Under the pieces are notes generated by a model, which worked only from the letters and a program-made list of their open reading frames with translations, did not search any database and was not told where the DNA came from. Below are positions 1 to 11,723 of a stretch of 64,000 bases of DNA, in pieces. A program made the position numbers and the translations under genes. Location: NCBI RefSeq assembly GCF_900496995.4, contig NC_044011.1:21422041-21486040 (forward strand), given 5' to 3'. How positions within the stretch are numbered: position 1 is the stretch's first letter; each line of letters starts with the position of its first letter. The stretch comes from Aquila chrysaetos chrysaetos. Lineage: Eukaryota > Chordata > Aves > Accipitriformes > Accipitridae.

Positions 1-1732
1 TTTCATTATGACTGAGTCCATAGTTGGAGCTTTTCAAGATGACTGTCACTGGGCATTTCTGTGTCCAAGTGTTCAAGGAAATGGGACTTTCTATATACTT
101 CTTGTAAATAAATAAGCTCACCCTAAGAACTATACCTGTTGAAACTTGTTCTCCGACTAGAAAAATTTTTAAAGCCACAGAACACTAGCTAAGTGCTGAA
201 GATAAAAAGAGAGCAACTTTAGAAATACCCTCCGTAAACAGCTTTATGATCTGAAGATACAGACGCAGGCATATACCGGAGTTTGTTTTGAACGTTAACA
301 TACAGCTAGAGGCTTGGAAAACCCAGAGTTTCCACCGAGACAGTTTAAAGTAATTGGTCTCTACAGAATTGCAAGGAGATTGTTTTAATAAATGTATTGA
401 AGAGAAAAGCTTTTACTGTTTGGCTCAAAGTCAGCTAGAAGTCAGCAAGTTAACCAGGAAAATGGTGGTGACTTTTACTTACAAAAGCAACTAGATGTTG
501 CATATACAGGAGGATGAACACTATTACTCTAGTAATAGTGAAATATACTACAGAAAAACCCTTAAGGTCTGCTTAAGGAAGTAACAAATGTCAAGGACTA
601 TCAATTCAGACAGGTTCCCACTGTTAGTGTTAATATGCTTTATTTCCCCCTTTTTTTTGTCTGTTTTTGTTACCTCAAGAACTAGAATTGCATCCCTGGA
701 AGAAGAGCTTAAAGGCTTTTGAAAAGCCCTGAAGAACCACAGGTTCACTTTTTCCCTTCCCCATTATACTCTCGTGGCCACTCACAATGAGAAGCTCCTT
801 CCCAGCCGTGCAGCTTCAGGGCTGGTCTCAGGTTTGCTCCCATGGGCACAGCTCTCGTGGCAGGAGGTGCTGGGGATTGAGTCACAACTTGGAGCTTGGG
901 ATTCTGCCCCTTGGCCCACAAGCTTCAGTTTTGCAAGCAATTTAGCAATGGGAGCATCTCCATTAAGTTTATTAGATTAGGAGTGTGTATTAGGAAGCCA
1001 TGAAATGGGGTTCTTAAGAGTCCCAGACTGGCTTGTTTATTCATTTCAAACACTGGTGCAACGAACAGCAATTTAGATGAGTGACCTAACAGTAGGTGTT
1101 CACTTATGACTTTCTGGAGAATCAACATGGATGATCAAATGATGTTGGGGCTATTGTGATTATCCACTCTGATTCTCCAGTGTGAAGTCATACTTCTGGT
1201 TGTAAAGCTGTGTTTGCAGTAGACTCCACGTGTCTTTTTAAAAATAACTGTTTTGATTTTTTAAAAGTCCACTCAGCTACAAGATTCTACTGTAGCATCA
1301 AGAATATTTTTATAATTTCCGGTGTTAAATTGTTATTCAGTATTCAAACTGATGTTCAAATACCCTTCCAATTTAAAAAAATGCATTTCTCTTCTAGGTC
1401 AAGCTTTTCTAGCTTTAGTTTCCAGTCCCTGAATATTTCCATGCCAATGTCTGTCATAAATGGCAAAGCCATTTTTGCTAGAGAAAAAACACACTGGTAC
1501 AGATGGAATTTGGGACTGCACTAGCTAGAGACACTTTTGAAAAAACTGAATTTCCATGGCCAACAACCTTGTGCTTTTAATGATAAGAAAGGCAGTATGT
1601 AGAATTTTGTGGCTTACTTAAAAAATAATTTTATGGCTTACTTGAAAATAAGTGTCTTTTTTGGTTAACTTGGAAGCATATGTATTTGCAGATTTTTAGC
1701 GTATGTTGTTCCTTTCTTATTTTCTTTCTCAG
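1..1732 (+). other. IL20RA: IL20RA intron 1, 3' part
   Basis: AT-rich sequence ending in a pyrimidine-rich tract and an AG at 1731-1732, immediately before the first recognisable IL20RA exon. No exon with a signal peptide, no CpG island and no recognisable repeat is seen here. In this family the signal-peptide exon comes first, so exon 1 and the promoter should lie upstream of the window. Open frames here lack resemblance to any protein I know. Confidence 0.75.
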
Positions 1733-1862
1733 GAGAGTTGTATTGTTCTTTGCCCGACCCTAGGAATGTCCATTTTGAATCTATAAACATGAAGAATGTC
1801 CTTCACTGGTCGGCACCAGAAGGCACAGGAGATGGAGTACTCTACAAGGTGAAGTATTCAGT
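1733..1862 (+). CDS. IL20RA: IL20RA exon 2: start of first receptor domain
   Basis: 130-bp exon, AG acceptor at 1731-1732 after a good pyrimidine tract, donor GTAAGT at 1863. It starts with two bases completing a split codon and ends two bases into the next, so both neighbouring introns interrupt codons. It encodes the beginning of the first fibronectin III-like ligand-binding domain, including YCSLPDP, INMKNVLHW and APEGTGDG. INMKNVL matches human IL20RA exactly. Too short for a simple ORF search; found by splice sites and homology. Confidence 0.93.
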
Positions 1863-2407
1863 GTAAGTTGGCTTGTTTATTTTATCCCCACTGGCTTTTA
1901 TTTTAGCATTTTAAATAATAATTTTAAAAATCTTTATGCAAGATAGGGCTGCAAAAAAGTAAAGAAAGGAGAACTAAAATGACTTAAGCAGTTAGACTTA
2001 AGCAGTACAGTTTTTAACTTTTACTTCTGGTACTGCTTACTTCAGGTCCAGTTAAAAAAAATTTGTAAGGAGACTTTCTTCCTCTGAAGGAAGTTTGGGA
2101 TGCCACATGGAAGCTTTCAGGGGCATTCCGGAGAAATGAGACAGAAGCATGAAGAAGGACCATGCTGTGGATTGACATCTGTACACATTTAAATGGATCG
2201 GGAGATGCAGTATTTAGTAGAATATTAACAGCACCCCATGTTTCGTTGGTCTTTTCTAACAGACCCCACCCCCACAGTTTTCTTCTGATCCCGCAAGCCT
2301 CTCTAGTCTAGGAGAAAATCCACTGAAGTTATCAAGTATTGTAGAAAACCAAGTAATGTGATTGGAATCAGGCCCTTATATTTTCAAGGTCTGCACCTTT
2401 CTGGGTG

Positions 2408-2981
2408 TGTTGCGTCTGGCTGAGATGGAGTTAATTCTCCCCATAGCAGCCCTCCTAGCACTGTGCTCTGCACTGGTAGCTAGAAAGGTGTTGATAACAC
2501 ACCGGTGTTTTGGCTACTGCTGAGCAGTGCTGGCACAGCAACAAGGCTGTCTCTCCAACATTTTCGCCCCCCTCAATGGCAGGCTGGGGCTGGGCAAGAT
2601 CCTGGGAGGGGACAGAGCCAGGACAGCTGACCTAAACCAAACAGATATTCCATACCATATGACGTCAGCTCAGATATAAAAGCTAAGTAAAGGGAGATGG
2701 AAGGGGGGGCATTTTTGTCTTCCGGAGCAACCGCTACACTTACTGAAGCCCTGCTTCCCAGGAAGTGGCCAGACATCGCCTGCTGATGGGAAGTAGAGAA
2801 TAACATCATTTGGTTTCCTTTGCTTTTGCGTGCGCGCCCATTGCTTTCACTTTATTAAACTGTCCTTATCTTGACCCACGAGCCTTTTGTTATATTTTCT
2901 CCCCCCTGTCCAGCTGAGGAGGGGGAGTGATAGAGCGGCTTTGGTGGGCACCTGGCGCCCAGCCAGGGTCAGCCCACCACA
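2408..2981 (+). mobile_element. 5' LTR of a partial ERVL-like provirus
   Basis: About 574 bp starting TG and ending CA. It is related to the reversed LTRs at 7507, 23565 and 34950: shared landmarks include the GAGTTAATT segment just inside the start, the GATAACAC segment, and the stretch with ATTAAACTG followed by CTTATC. Promoter-like parts are visible: a palindromic CRE (TGACGTCA, 2660-2667), a TATA box (TATAAAA, 2675-2681) and a polyadenylation signal ATTAAA (2854-2859). It lies sense to IL20RA. The family name is my inference; start and end were placed by the TG/CA rule and comparison with the other copies. Confidence 0.75.
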
Positions 2982-3900
2982 GTCCTTTTTGGTGCCTAAC
3001 GTGGGGCACGACAACGGCAGTTTTGCATTAAGCGTGCTATAGCTAGTTATTAAGCAGCAAGCTCCTGTGCCTGTCACGGAGGTTGTTGGCTGCTTGCTTA
3101 TCTCTATTTTGCTGAGCTTGGGAACATGGTAATACAAATAATGGCTATGTGCTTTGCGCTGGCACTGATGGCCTTACTGTGCTGGGGGAGCTATTTTGAG
3201 GGGAGGATGAAGGAACTTGGGAACATGCTAAAACAAACTATGGCTATGTGCTTTGTCCTGGCACTGATGGCTTAGCTGTGCTGTGGGAGCTATCTTGTGG
3301 AGGAGATGAGGGAATACATCTCCCTCTCCCTACCTGGCATTGATATAAATGGGTTTGTTATGCAGGCTCCCGAGGTCCTTGTTCACCCTTATGTGAGCTG
3401 TTCAATACTAATAATTAATACTGGTGGTATATTATGGGTTTTGTGGAATCTGGTCTCATCCTGGTATAAGAGAAGACAAGTTTTGGGTGAGGCAATACTG
3501 AAATGTGCCCTCAAGCGACCGGTCCCTGGCTGGCAGGGTGTATGAAGGATTTGGGCAGATTCCTAGGACGGGTATCACCTCCCATAACCTGGGACTTTAC
3601 ACCTGAACAGGCAAGCAATGCTGGCAAACTGACACGCCACCTGATAGAGGGGTGCCTTGTCTACCCCAATGAAAACGAGCAGCTCCTCACACTGTACTGG
3701 GGCCTGGCCTATGCCTATCAAGCCATAGTTCAGCACTCTCAGAGGACTATGGTTGAGGCAGGGACCCAAACTGCATCTGAGGACACCACGCTTGAGATAG
3801 GGACCCAAACAACAACAGTAGGATATCAAGGAATTTGAGTGAGGACCAGAATCCATTTCCTTTATTCCCACCGAGAGAGCACTGGGTCATTCTGAAGGAT
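2982..3900 (+). mobile_element. Internal fragment of the same ERV, no 3' LTR
   Basis: Directly after the LTR comes a primer-binding-site-like TGGTGCC (2990-2996) and leader sequence, then a 99-bp tandem duplication (about 3117-3215 and 3216-3314). An open stretch at 3503-3838 (111 codons) has the look of a retroviral gag remnant: it is hydrophilic, with a repeated G-TQT motif near its end. I see no protease or polymerase and no downstream LTR, so this is a truncated, non-functional copy. The right edge is approximate. Confidence 0.6.
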
Positions 3901-5110
3901 GGTGCTGGAAGTTTAGCTTACAAATAGGTGTAGTAGTGTTGTCATGGATGATGTCATGCTCCCAATCTTTATCTCTAATATTTACACTTCCCTTGATCTA
4001 GTAATGTTTTCATGGCACTAAACCAAATGTAGATCTCCAGAAGTTTCCTGTAACTTGAACTGGCTACTACAGAGGCTGCAATCTTTTTTGCTCAGATCTT
4101 GCCCTCTGTGCTAACAGAGGAGCCACAGTCCACCTCCTAGAAAAGGGGAAAGTGCTCAGTAATTATGGAATGAAAGATAATTGTGTAGAAGGTGAGAGCT
4201 CAGAGAGCACTAGCTACGCTGACTCTGCAGGGTCAGCTGGTCCACGGAAGAGTCTGTAGTCATAGATATGGTCATCTTGCACATACGAATATTTTTATAT
4301 TCAGTGTGACTCTACCTACCTAGGAGAGCAAGGCCTTGAGCTGGGTGAAAAATGCTGGTGAGTGATACTGTCCTGCAGTCATGTAGAAGCTGCCACACAC
4401 CCTTACTAACTAGCAGCCAAAGGGGAATTCTTAATAATGTGAATTTAAGGAGCAGGAGCTTCTGAGCAAATCCAGGCAGGAATTTTCCAAGGAAATCTTG
4501 ATTTCTTCTGATAGTGTATAAGAGCTGGTCAGTACCGAGGCATTGTTGGTAGCAGGTATATGCCCCTTTTTCAACTAGAAGGGTTTTGAAGTTCATTGTA
4601 TTCCAATGGAGTCTTTCTTTTAAACTAGAAAAAGAATTGACAGTCAGCAATGAGTAGTCTGCTGTCCACTCATCTTGGACGCCCTGAGCATCCATACACG
4701 AGGATGAGCCACTGACCATTCTGTCAGAACTCTTTGTCTCTATATAAATAGTTATCCTGACTCTGTTATCTTGTGTTTAGAGTTTAAACTAAAGTGGTAG
4801 AGACTGAAGCTGAGAGATCTCTGGTCTGTGCAAGCAAAACTGGACTTAGATTGGTATCAGTAAGATCCCAGTTAGTTCCACATGGCCTCTTCTGGATAGG
4901 GCCTTCTCTGATTTATTTTTCATGAAAAATTGTTTAAAATCTTGTGTTTTATCTCAGCTGAAATTGGGAATTCCTTGAAATTGCAGTTTTCTGCAAAACA
5001 AGCAAACTGTTTTATCAGCCATAATATCAGTTTCTGTGCTATGTTACGAGGTGACTAATATCATGGCAATATCTTTTGTACAGCTCCATTCTCTTTCTTT
5101 TTCAATATAG

Positions 5111-5289
5111 ATATGGTGTTGGCAAATGGATTAGAAAGCCAGAATGCAGGAATATTAACAGAACATGGTGTGACCTCTCCAGTGAGACCTCTGACTATGA
5201 AGAACAATACTACGCGAGCGTTAAAGCCTTCCTAAATGGGATGTGCTCTGACTGGATGGAGACCACACGATTCAACCCTCTTACAGACA
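5111..5289 (+). CDS. IL20RA: IL20RA exon 3: end of first receptor domain
   Basis: 179-bp exon, TAG acceptor at 5109-5110, donor GTAAGG at 5290. It completes the first fibronectin III-like domain. Visible features are the cysteine pair in CRNINRTWC, an N-glycosylation site (NRT), and the block SSETSDYEEQYYA, which is very close to human IL20RA. A third cysteine follows in NGMCSDW. The reading frame runs on to a stop a few codons past the donor, as expected for an intron. Ends one base into a codon. Confidence 0.95.
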
Positions 5290-5954
5290 GTAAGGAAAGC
5301 TAATCACGCAGCCAGATGTTCAATGGCCTTGATTAATACTGTGTGCTCAGACTGCATGTACCTTCATAGCATGTGATATTTTAACATGAGGTTAGGGGTT
5401 TTTTGCAGTTGTTTCACATTTATGCTTTTGGCAGAAGTAATTGAAATAATAATGTTAGATTTTGGATATATGTGTGTTAGATATACGGTCTTGTATATAC
5501 TGAATACTCTTTTGTGCTATGGTAAAGCTTTACTCAAGGCAAATAAAATCTGTGGCACATCCACAGTATAAAGAGCTCTGATTTTTAAAAAGGCTCTATT
5601 AAATCAATCAGTAATCGTACTCTAGATCACAATATCTCTTATCTGTGCCAGATAATCTGAGAACATACTGGTAATTTAGCTTGTTTTAGCGAATGGAGTT
5701 TCAAGGTTGTAAAATCCTGCGAAATCACAGGAATTCCTAGGCAAAATTCCAAGTCAGTGTTCACCTTTTCACTATAAAGATCCTCTTAGTTATCTGATAA
5801 AATAATTTTCTAGCAATATAAATGAATTGTTTGAAGTCCTAGACACCTCAAAACATTACAAAAATTTAATATCATCCACTTCAAGAAAATGCATGGACAA
5901 ATCAGTGTGCCTCTGCTGCATTTGACTGTTTTTTGTACATGTTCATTTTTCCAG
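5290..5954 (+). other. IL20RA: IL20RA intron 3
   Basis: 665-bp AT-rich intron from GTAAGG to CAG. No repeat, exon or other structure recognised. Confidence 0.9.
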
Positions 5955-6130
5955 CTAAAATTGATCCACCCATGGTAAGTGTGTCTTCTACTGAGAAATC
6001 TATTTCAATCATTCTGACTGCTCCTGAGAAGTGGAAGAGAAGTCCTGAGGAAGAATCCATATCTCTGCTTCAGGTGTATCCTGGCCTGCAATACAACGTG
6101 TCTGTCCTCAACAAAAAAACAAAGAAGCGG
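5955..6130 (+). CDS. IL20RA: IL20RA exon 4: start of second receptor domain
   Basis: 176-bp exon after TTTTTCCAG, donor GTAAGC at 6131, ending in phase 0. It encodes the linker and first strands of the membrane-proximal fibronectin III-like domain. Conserved blocks are IDPPMV, STEKSISI and LTAPEKWKRSPEE, the last nearly the same as in human. An N-glycosylation site lies in YNVSVLN. Phases at both ends fit the flanking exons. Confidence 0.95.
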
Positions 6131-6227
6131 GTAAGCTTTGTCAAGGCCGTAGAACTGGACCTATTAAATCTGTGCTCTGTGCTTCTTAAAATGCACTTTG
6201 TCCGCAACAGCAAGGATCGAAATAGGA

Positions 6228-6905
6228 TTCATAACCTCATAGGAATTGTAGGATCATTCGGGTTGGAGGGAAGCTCAGGAGATCTCTAGTCCGAACTCCT
6301 GTTCGAAGCAGGATCAGCCATGAGCTCAGACCAGGTCGCTCAGGGTTTGTCCAGTTGCATCCTGAAAACCTCCAAAGATGGAGACTGCACAATCTGTTCC
6401 ACTGCTTGATTTTCTGCTTAGGGAAAGAATATTTCTTTATATCCAATCTGAACCTCTCTTTTTTAACTTACGTCCATTGTCTCTCATCCTCCCACCATTC
6501 AGCACTGTGAAGAGCCTGGCTCTGCCTTCTTGATGACCTCCCTGGGTCATCCTGGGGGCTGCTCTTAGGTCCCCCTGAAGCCATCCCTTCTTCCCTAGGT
6601 GGGACAAACTCCAGTCCTTCAGCCTCCCCTCACAGGGCAAGTGCTCCAGCCCCAGCCATCTTGGTGATCCTCTACAAACCCACACCAGTTTGCCAGTCTT
6701 TTCTGTATTGGGGGGAAAAAAACTGGTCACGGTATTCTGGATGTGGTCTGATGAGCACTGAGTGGAGGGCAATAATCCTTTCCTCCGTCTGCTCCCTCTT
6801 CTCCTGTTAACACAGCCCAGGATGCCGCTGGCCTCCTTTGCTGTGAGGGCACGTTGCGGGCTCACGTTCAGCTCACTGCCTGTCTCCTCTTTGGCAGGGC
6901 CACTC
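6228..6905 (-). mobile_element. CR1 LINE 3' tail (reverse)
   Basis: The left end shows the degraded reverse complement of the CR1 3' terminus (…GGATCATTCGGGTTGGAGGGAAGC). It continues through the characteristic untranslated and reverse-transcriptase end region, for example AGTCCGAACTCCT, CTCAGACCAGGTCGCTCAGG and GTCATCCTGGGGGCTGC. The element is 5'-truncated and clearly diverged. The boundary on the right is approximate. Confidence 0.8.
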
Positions 6906-7506
6906 CCCAGCCAGTCAGTCTACCGGCAATACTCACAATACATCGTGACAAAGTGCATCCTTTGTCACTCCATCTGAATATCTTCATTTGCCTGTCTCTG
7001 CAGATTGACATTTCATTAGCAAGTAGTATTTGCCAGCACAAACACAGTAGATGAGGAAGAGTTCAGTGATCAGTCAAAAAAAGCCATTCATTCTTCTGTT
7101 CCCGTCCTCCAGGCATAATCTCTATCTGGCAAATCTCTGAATTTCCTGAACTGAGACAGAAACTTTGCACCAAAAAGGTCACTTTCTGTCAAGAGGGATA
7201 TTAAAATGCCAAGATTAACAATTAGAGGAAGACAAAAGTTGGGTTGTTTGGTTTCGGGGGTTTTTTTTTTCCATAAAGATGCTTGACATATAGCAGTTAC
7301 TTTACTTTGGACTCCAAGGTTTACATAACACCCATTATTCTAAGGCTCCTATCTTTACCAAAACATCCCAATTTGACAGATTTTGTGAAACTGTACTGTG
7401 TGCCTTTTATTGGCCTATGTGTCAGGACAGGGCTGGAGTGATGCTTTAGCTCTACTGCAACATCAGCATGAGAATGTGGGCTAATGGTGGCACATGGTTC
7501 TACTTC

Positions 7507-8077
7507 TGTCGTGGTTTAACCCCAGCCAGCAACTAAGCACCACACAGCCGCTCACTCACTCCCCCCCCACCCAGTGGGATGGGGAAGAAAATTGGGAAAA
7601 GAAGCAAATCCACGGGTTGAGATAAGAACAGTTTAATAGAACAGAAAAGAAGAAACGAATAATGATAATACTAATAAAATGACAACAGCAATAATGAAAG
7701 GATTGGAATGTACAAATGATACACAGTGTAATTGCTCACCACCCACCGACCGGCACCCAGCTAGTCCCCGAGCGGCGATTCCCCGCCCCCACTTCCCAGT
7801 TCCTATACTGGATGGGACGTCACATGGTATGGAATACCCTGTTGGCCAGTTTGGGTCAGGTGCTCTGGCTGTGTCCTGTGCCAACTTCTTGTGCCCCTCC
7901 AGCTTTCTCGCTGGCTGGGCATGAGAAGCTGAAAAATCCTTGACATTAGTCTAAACACTACTAGCAGCAACTGAAAACATCGGTGTTATCAACATTCTTC
8001 TCATACTGAACTCAAAACATAGCACCGTACCAGCTACTAGGAAGACAGTTAACTCTATTCCAGCTGAAACTAGGACA
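7507..8077 (-). mobile_element. Solo ERVL-like LTR with 5-bp target duplication
   Basis: 571 bp. On the plus strand it starts TGTCGTGGTTTAACCCC and ends CTAGGACA, which read on the minus strand is a TG…CA LTR. It is flanked on both sides by the same five bases, ACTTC (7502-7506 and 8078-8082). That is the target-site duplication expected for ERVL-type integration, and it fixes the ends. No internal retroviral sequence, so it is a solo LTR left by recombination. Same family as the copy at 34950-35508. Confidence 0.88.
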
Positions 8078-8349
8078 ACTTCATATAAAGCATGAAGTTG
8101 TTCAGTAGTGGTAGAAGAATGATTGAATGGAAGGTGAAATATTCAGAGAGGACGTGACCTAATAAATAACTTGAGTTTTGATTGTATTTGGAAAAAAAAG
8201 GATGCAGCTGGCAGTTCTTCTAGTATCATTATTCTTTCCAGAAAATTTGTGTGCTTGTGACACATGTTGTATGGAAGATATTTACCTTTCCATAACTGAG
8301 GAGTTAAAGGGGGAGAAAATTTTTTTTTCTTTTTTTTTATGTCTTTCAG

Positions 8350-8494
8350 TGGTGGTTCTCCATCAGCAACAACACCTTGGTTGTGCCCTGGTTAGAACCT
8401 GGAACAACTTATTGTGTCAGTGCACAGATACGTGTCAGCACACCACTTTTGTACAGTGGGTTCTCCAAAGAATATTGCATTGCTACATTGAAAG
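8350..8494 (+). CDS. IL20RA: IL20RA exon 5: end of second receptor domain
   Basis: 145-bp exon after GTCTTTCAG, donor GTATGT at 8495, ending one base into a codon. It encodes the second half of the membrane-proximal domain: NNTL (N-glycosylation), the conserved WLEPGTTYC block (human WLEPNTLYC) and a closing cysteine in KEYCIATLK. The two cysteines correspond to the disulfide conserved in class II cytokine receptors. The upstream tract is unusually T-rich. Confidence 0.94.
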
Positions 8495-9044
8495 GTATGT
8501 GTAAGCTGGCAAATTACAAAGAGAAGATGCAGGTTAGAAAAAATCATGGTGATTGCATTTCTAAGTTTTTTATGTATCCATTCTGAGAGTGAAAGCTAGC
8601 ATTGTTTCTCCCCTCTCTGTGCATTTGTACCAATGAAAAAATCTTTGCCTTTAATAAAACATAGCTGGGATCTACTGACTGGAAAGTGTGTCAGTACCTC
8701 TGAGGAGAAGGATCTGCATTCTTTGAGTCTAAGTGAATGGATAACATTTTTTCTCCTTGAATGAGGTTTGGGACTGGCAGAGATGGGTCAGTCTGAATTT
8801 AGCAACAGGAGAACCTGAGGGAGGAGTTGTTACTTCTTTTTAGAATTTATTTTATAATTTAGATAATAATAAAAATTTGTCCTGTAGCTCAAGTGCCATT
8901 TTTTTTAAAATTTCCTGCGAATTCCTTGTTTATCTAAAACGTTTGCATCCCATAACCAAAAAGCAATGTGGTGAATGCACACATTACTATCTGAATACAT
9001 TAAAAAGTTGCTTGGTACAATGAAAACTTTTGTTTTGTTAACAG
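8495..9044 (+). other. IL20RA: IL20RA intron 5
   Basis: 550-bp AT-rich intron from GTATGT to ACAG. No repeat or exon recognised. Confidence 0.9.
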
Positions 9045-9184
9045 ATAAAACAGCAGATGAGGCTATAACAGTCACATTTGGATGTGTTCTGCCTGTCATG
9101 CTGGCTGTCCTTTTTATTTCAATGACATGCTATTGTGTGCACAGGTATATTCATGTCAGCAAACAGAAACATCCAACAAACCTG
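9045..9184 (+). CDS. IL20RA: IL20RA exon 6: transmembrane segment
   Basis: 140-bp exon, AG at 9043-9044, donor GTAAGT at 9185, ending in phase 0. It encodes a short extracellular stalk, a single hydrophobic helix of about 22 residues (from FGCVLPVMLAV to ISMTCY), then the basic juxtamembrane stretch HRYIHVSKQKHPTNL. RYIHV and KHP-NL match human IL20RA. The helix is rich in cysteine, with three within or next to it. Confidence 0.95.
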
Positions 9185-11723
9185 GTAAGTGTTCTGTGTT
9201 GCAGGAGGTCACTGCCAACCTTGGCACTCACAGCAGAGCTGTGCATTTTCTGTGGCTCCAAGTCAGCTGGGATGAAACCGTGGCTAGCTACAAATAAAAG
9301 CTCTAGTTGTCACTCAGATTAAGAAAATAACATCTCATTGAGGGTTATTAAATGTGAGAAAAACAGAGTAATAACTCAAGTTAGCAACTGTATCTAAAAA
9401 GATGACCAGAGCTAATGAGGATCAGAACAGAACTGTTCGTTTGGGAAGAGTCATTGTCATAAGCAAGGTCTGAGGTGCACTGAGGCAAGCTCTGTTAGGA
9501 AGTCAGCACTCCCTAAATGTATCTAGGAAGAAGCACTTTACCTAGAAGAGATTCAGTGAACAAAGGTTAATTGGTTGAATTCAGAAACAAGAAGGGCAGA
9601 TAATTAAGCAGTACTGAAACCCCATGATGTTCTTTTGGACTATTACTGGGTATTACCAGATTCTTCCACTTAATTGTGATTGTGAAGGATTTAGCACGTG
9701 TGCATCACGCAGATAATTTAATCTGCATTTCAAGAATACTTTCAAATATTGCACCATTTCCTAACACCCAAAAATGTCTGAGCAAACATTCTGTTAGACA
9801 GCCCAAATACACTTTCTACGTAAAATGTTTGCAAGTTTCTTAGACCTGCAAAGCTTGTTAATTTTTAGAAAGAACACATAAAGTCTAAGAAATGTTACTG
9901 GTTTCCAGCTCAGCAGCCCAGCAGAACTTTCTCACAGCTATCTCTAAACAAGTTGCTCAACCATAAACATGCAATTACAATAATGAACGAACACTTTGAT
10001 GTTAATCCCATCTGCGTGACGCTGTGGGATGGGAGGTATAAGGGAGTTGGTTTCAACATGCTGATCTTTCTGAAGAAATCTAGAGCAGCACAGAGGTGAC
10101 AGGAGAAATGTTCACAGAGGGGCTGTGGGTTCAGAAGGAGTAGAGCAGCTACTGCTGCAGTGTGTTCAGATGTGCACAGAGACACCTCCTGCACTTTTTG
10201 AGGCACCAGCTTTATCACCGAATCATGGAATCACAGGGTAGTTTGGGTTGGAAGGGACCTTCAAAAATCATCTAGTCCAACCCGCCTGCCAGGGGCAGGG
10301 ACATCTGTCACTAGACCAGGTTGCTCAAAGCCCCATCCAACCTGGCCTTGAACACTGCCAGGGATGGGACATCCACAGCCTCTCTGGGCAACCTCTTCCA
10401 GTGCCTCACCACCCTCATAGTAAAGAATTTTTTCCTTCTATCCAGTCTAAATCTACCTTCTTTCAGTTTAAAACGGTTGCCCCTTTCACTACAGGTTCTG
10501 GTAAAAAGTCTTTCACCATCTTTCTTATTCTTTATTCTTTATCCTGGGATGCAGGACATGGTAGGGGAAGATAGCTTGGTCTCCCTTGGAGAGCTAGGAG
10601 GACAGAGCTGTTTACAGTCCAAGAACATAAAGGGCCAATTAGTGAAAAATTCCCACTCAATAGCAGACTAAACTCCAACTCCAGGAGTTTTTTCTCTAAT
10701 AAATGTAAAATTTGTATGTTGGGGGTGGGTGGGTGTTTAATGTCCATTGCACTTTTTTATGACCACCTTGAAGCTTCAATTTTATTTCTCCACCTCTGGA
10801 TTCAGTTAATGTTAAGGTAACAAATGAATATAGACCTGGTATTTTAATGATGCTCTCTGGCTTTCCCAGCCTACAGACGATTCCACATGGGCACCACATG
10901 TGGTCAGAGGGAGGTGGAATAAGCAGTTTGTTTTGGTCCAGTACTTCTGCCCTGGGGGAGCTTTCAGACTACATGGTACATTGATTAGTGGTGTTAGTCT
11001 TCCATTCAAGCTTGAAAGCACTGAAGTGCAGCTTCTGGCTGTTGTTTTTCTGTTGCACTTTCCTTTAGTGACTGCTCATACAGTATTTACTACTGTTAGA
11101 AACATTACTCGTTTCAGAAAGATTCCTATTGTTTAACTAGATGATCTATCACAGGGTCACAAAAGCAGCCTGTGACAGACTGCACAATGCAGGCTCCATA
11201 TGCTGTACTTCAATTTGATGTATAGCTTCTTCTCTGAAAGGAAACCTGATACTATTTAATTTTCTGTAAGCTATACCTTAACATGGTACCTGACTCTGTG
11301 CTTCTGGGATGTGGTTTTGACTGCACTTCTCTTCACTGGTTAAAAAGAGTGGAATATATTCTGTAATCTGTGACCCAAGGACAGCTCTGATGTTTTCTCC
11401 AAAGTCACTTGAGTTTATGCTGGTGGAAACAAAAACAGAACTTGACAAAATTGTTCTAACCGTTATTTTGACATGCGGAAGATGAGAGAAGGGATATTAG
11501 AGCTGGTCATAATACAGTTTTACTTCAGATAGCATAAAAAAAGTGGAGCATATTAACACTGCTGGAGGTTTATGTGATGAATTTCCTTTTTCCCTAAATT
11601 GAAATAACCTCCTAGTAAGGTCTAGCCTAGCCTCGTATTTTAAAAATATATGACAGTATAAGAAGTAGCAAGATGGTATTTTTATTATACTTCACTCAAA
11701 CAAAACTATTTTTTGTTTTCCAG
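9185..11723 (+). other. IL20RA: IL20RA intron 6
   Basis: 2539-bp intron from GTAAGT to TTTTCCAG. It contains one reversed CR1 tail (about 10219-10545). Outside that nothing is recognised. Confidence 0.88.
10219..10545 (-). mobile_element. CR1 LINE 3' tail (reverse)
   Basis: Starts with AATCATGGAATCACAGGG, the reverse complement of the octamer-type CR1 end, followed by GTTTGGGTTGGAAGGGACC and CATCTAGTCCAACCC. Continues through GGGACATCCACAGCCTCTCTGG to a 5' truncation near the T-rich stretch at 10540. Better preserved than the copy in intron 4, so probably younger. Confidence 0.9.

Larger units (their letters stand above)
1863..5110 (+). other. IL20RA: IL20RA intron 2, with inserted ERV
   Basis: Intron of 3248 bp bounded by GTAAGT and a TAG acceptor. 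About 1.5 kb of it is a partial endogenous retrovirus in the same orientation as the gene (2408 to about 3900). Outside that insertion I see no exon or recognisable repeat. Confidence 0.85.
6131..8349 (+). other. IL20RA: IL20RA intron 4, with CR1 and solo LTR
   Basis: 2219-bp intron from GTAAGC to TTTCAG. More than half is transposon: a reversed CR1 tail (about 6228-6905) and a reversed solo LTR (7507-8077). The remainder shows nothing recognisable. Confidence 0.88.

Noticed and set aside
6437-6865. 142-codon minus-strand frame
   Set aside because: Lies inside the CR1 tail in IL20RA intron 4.
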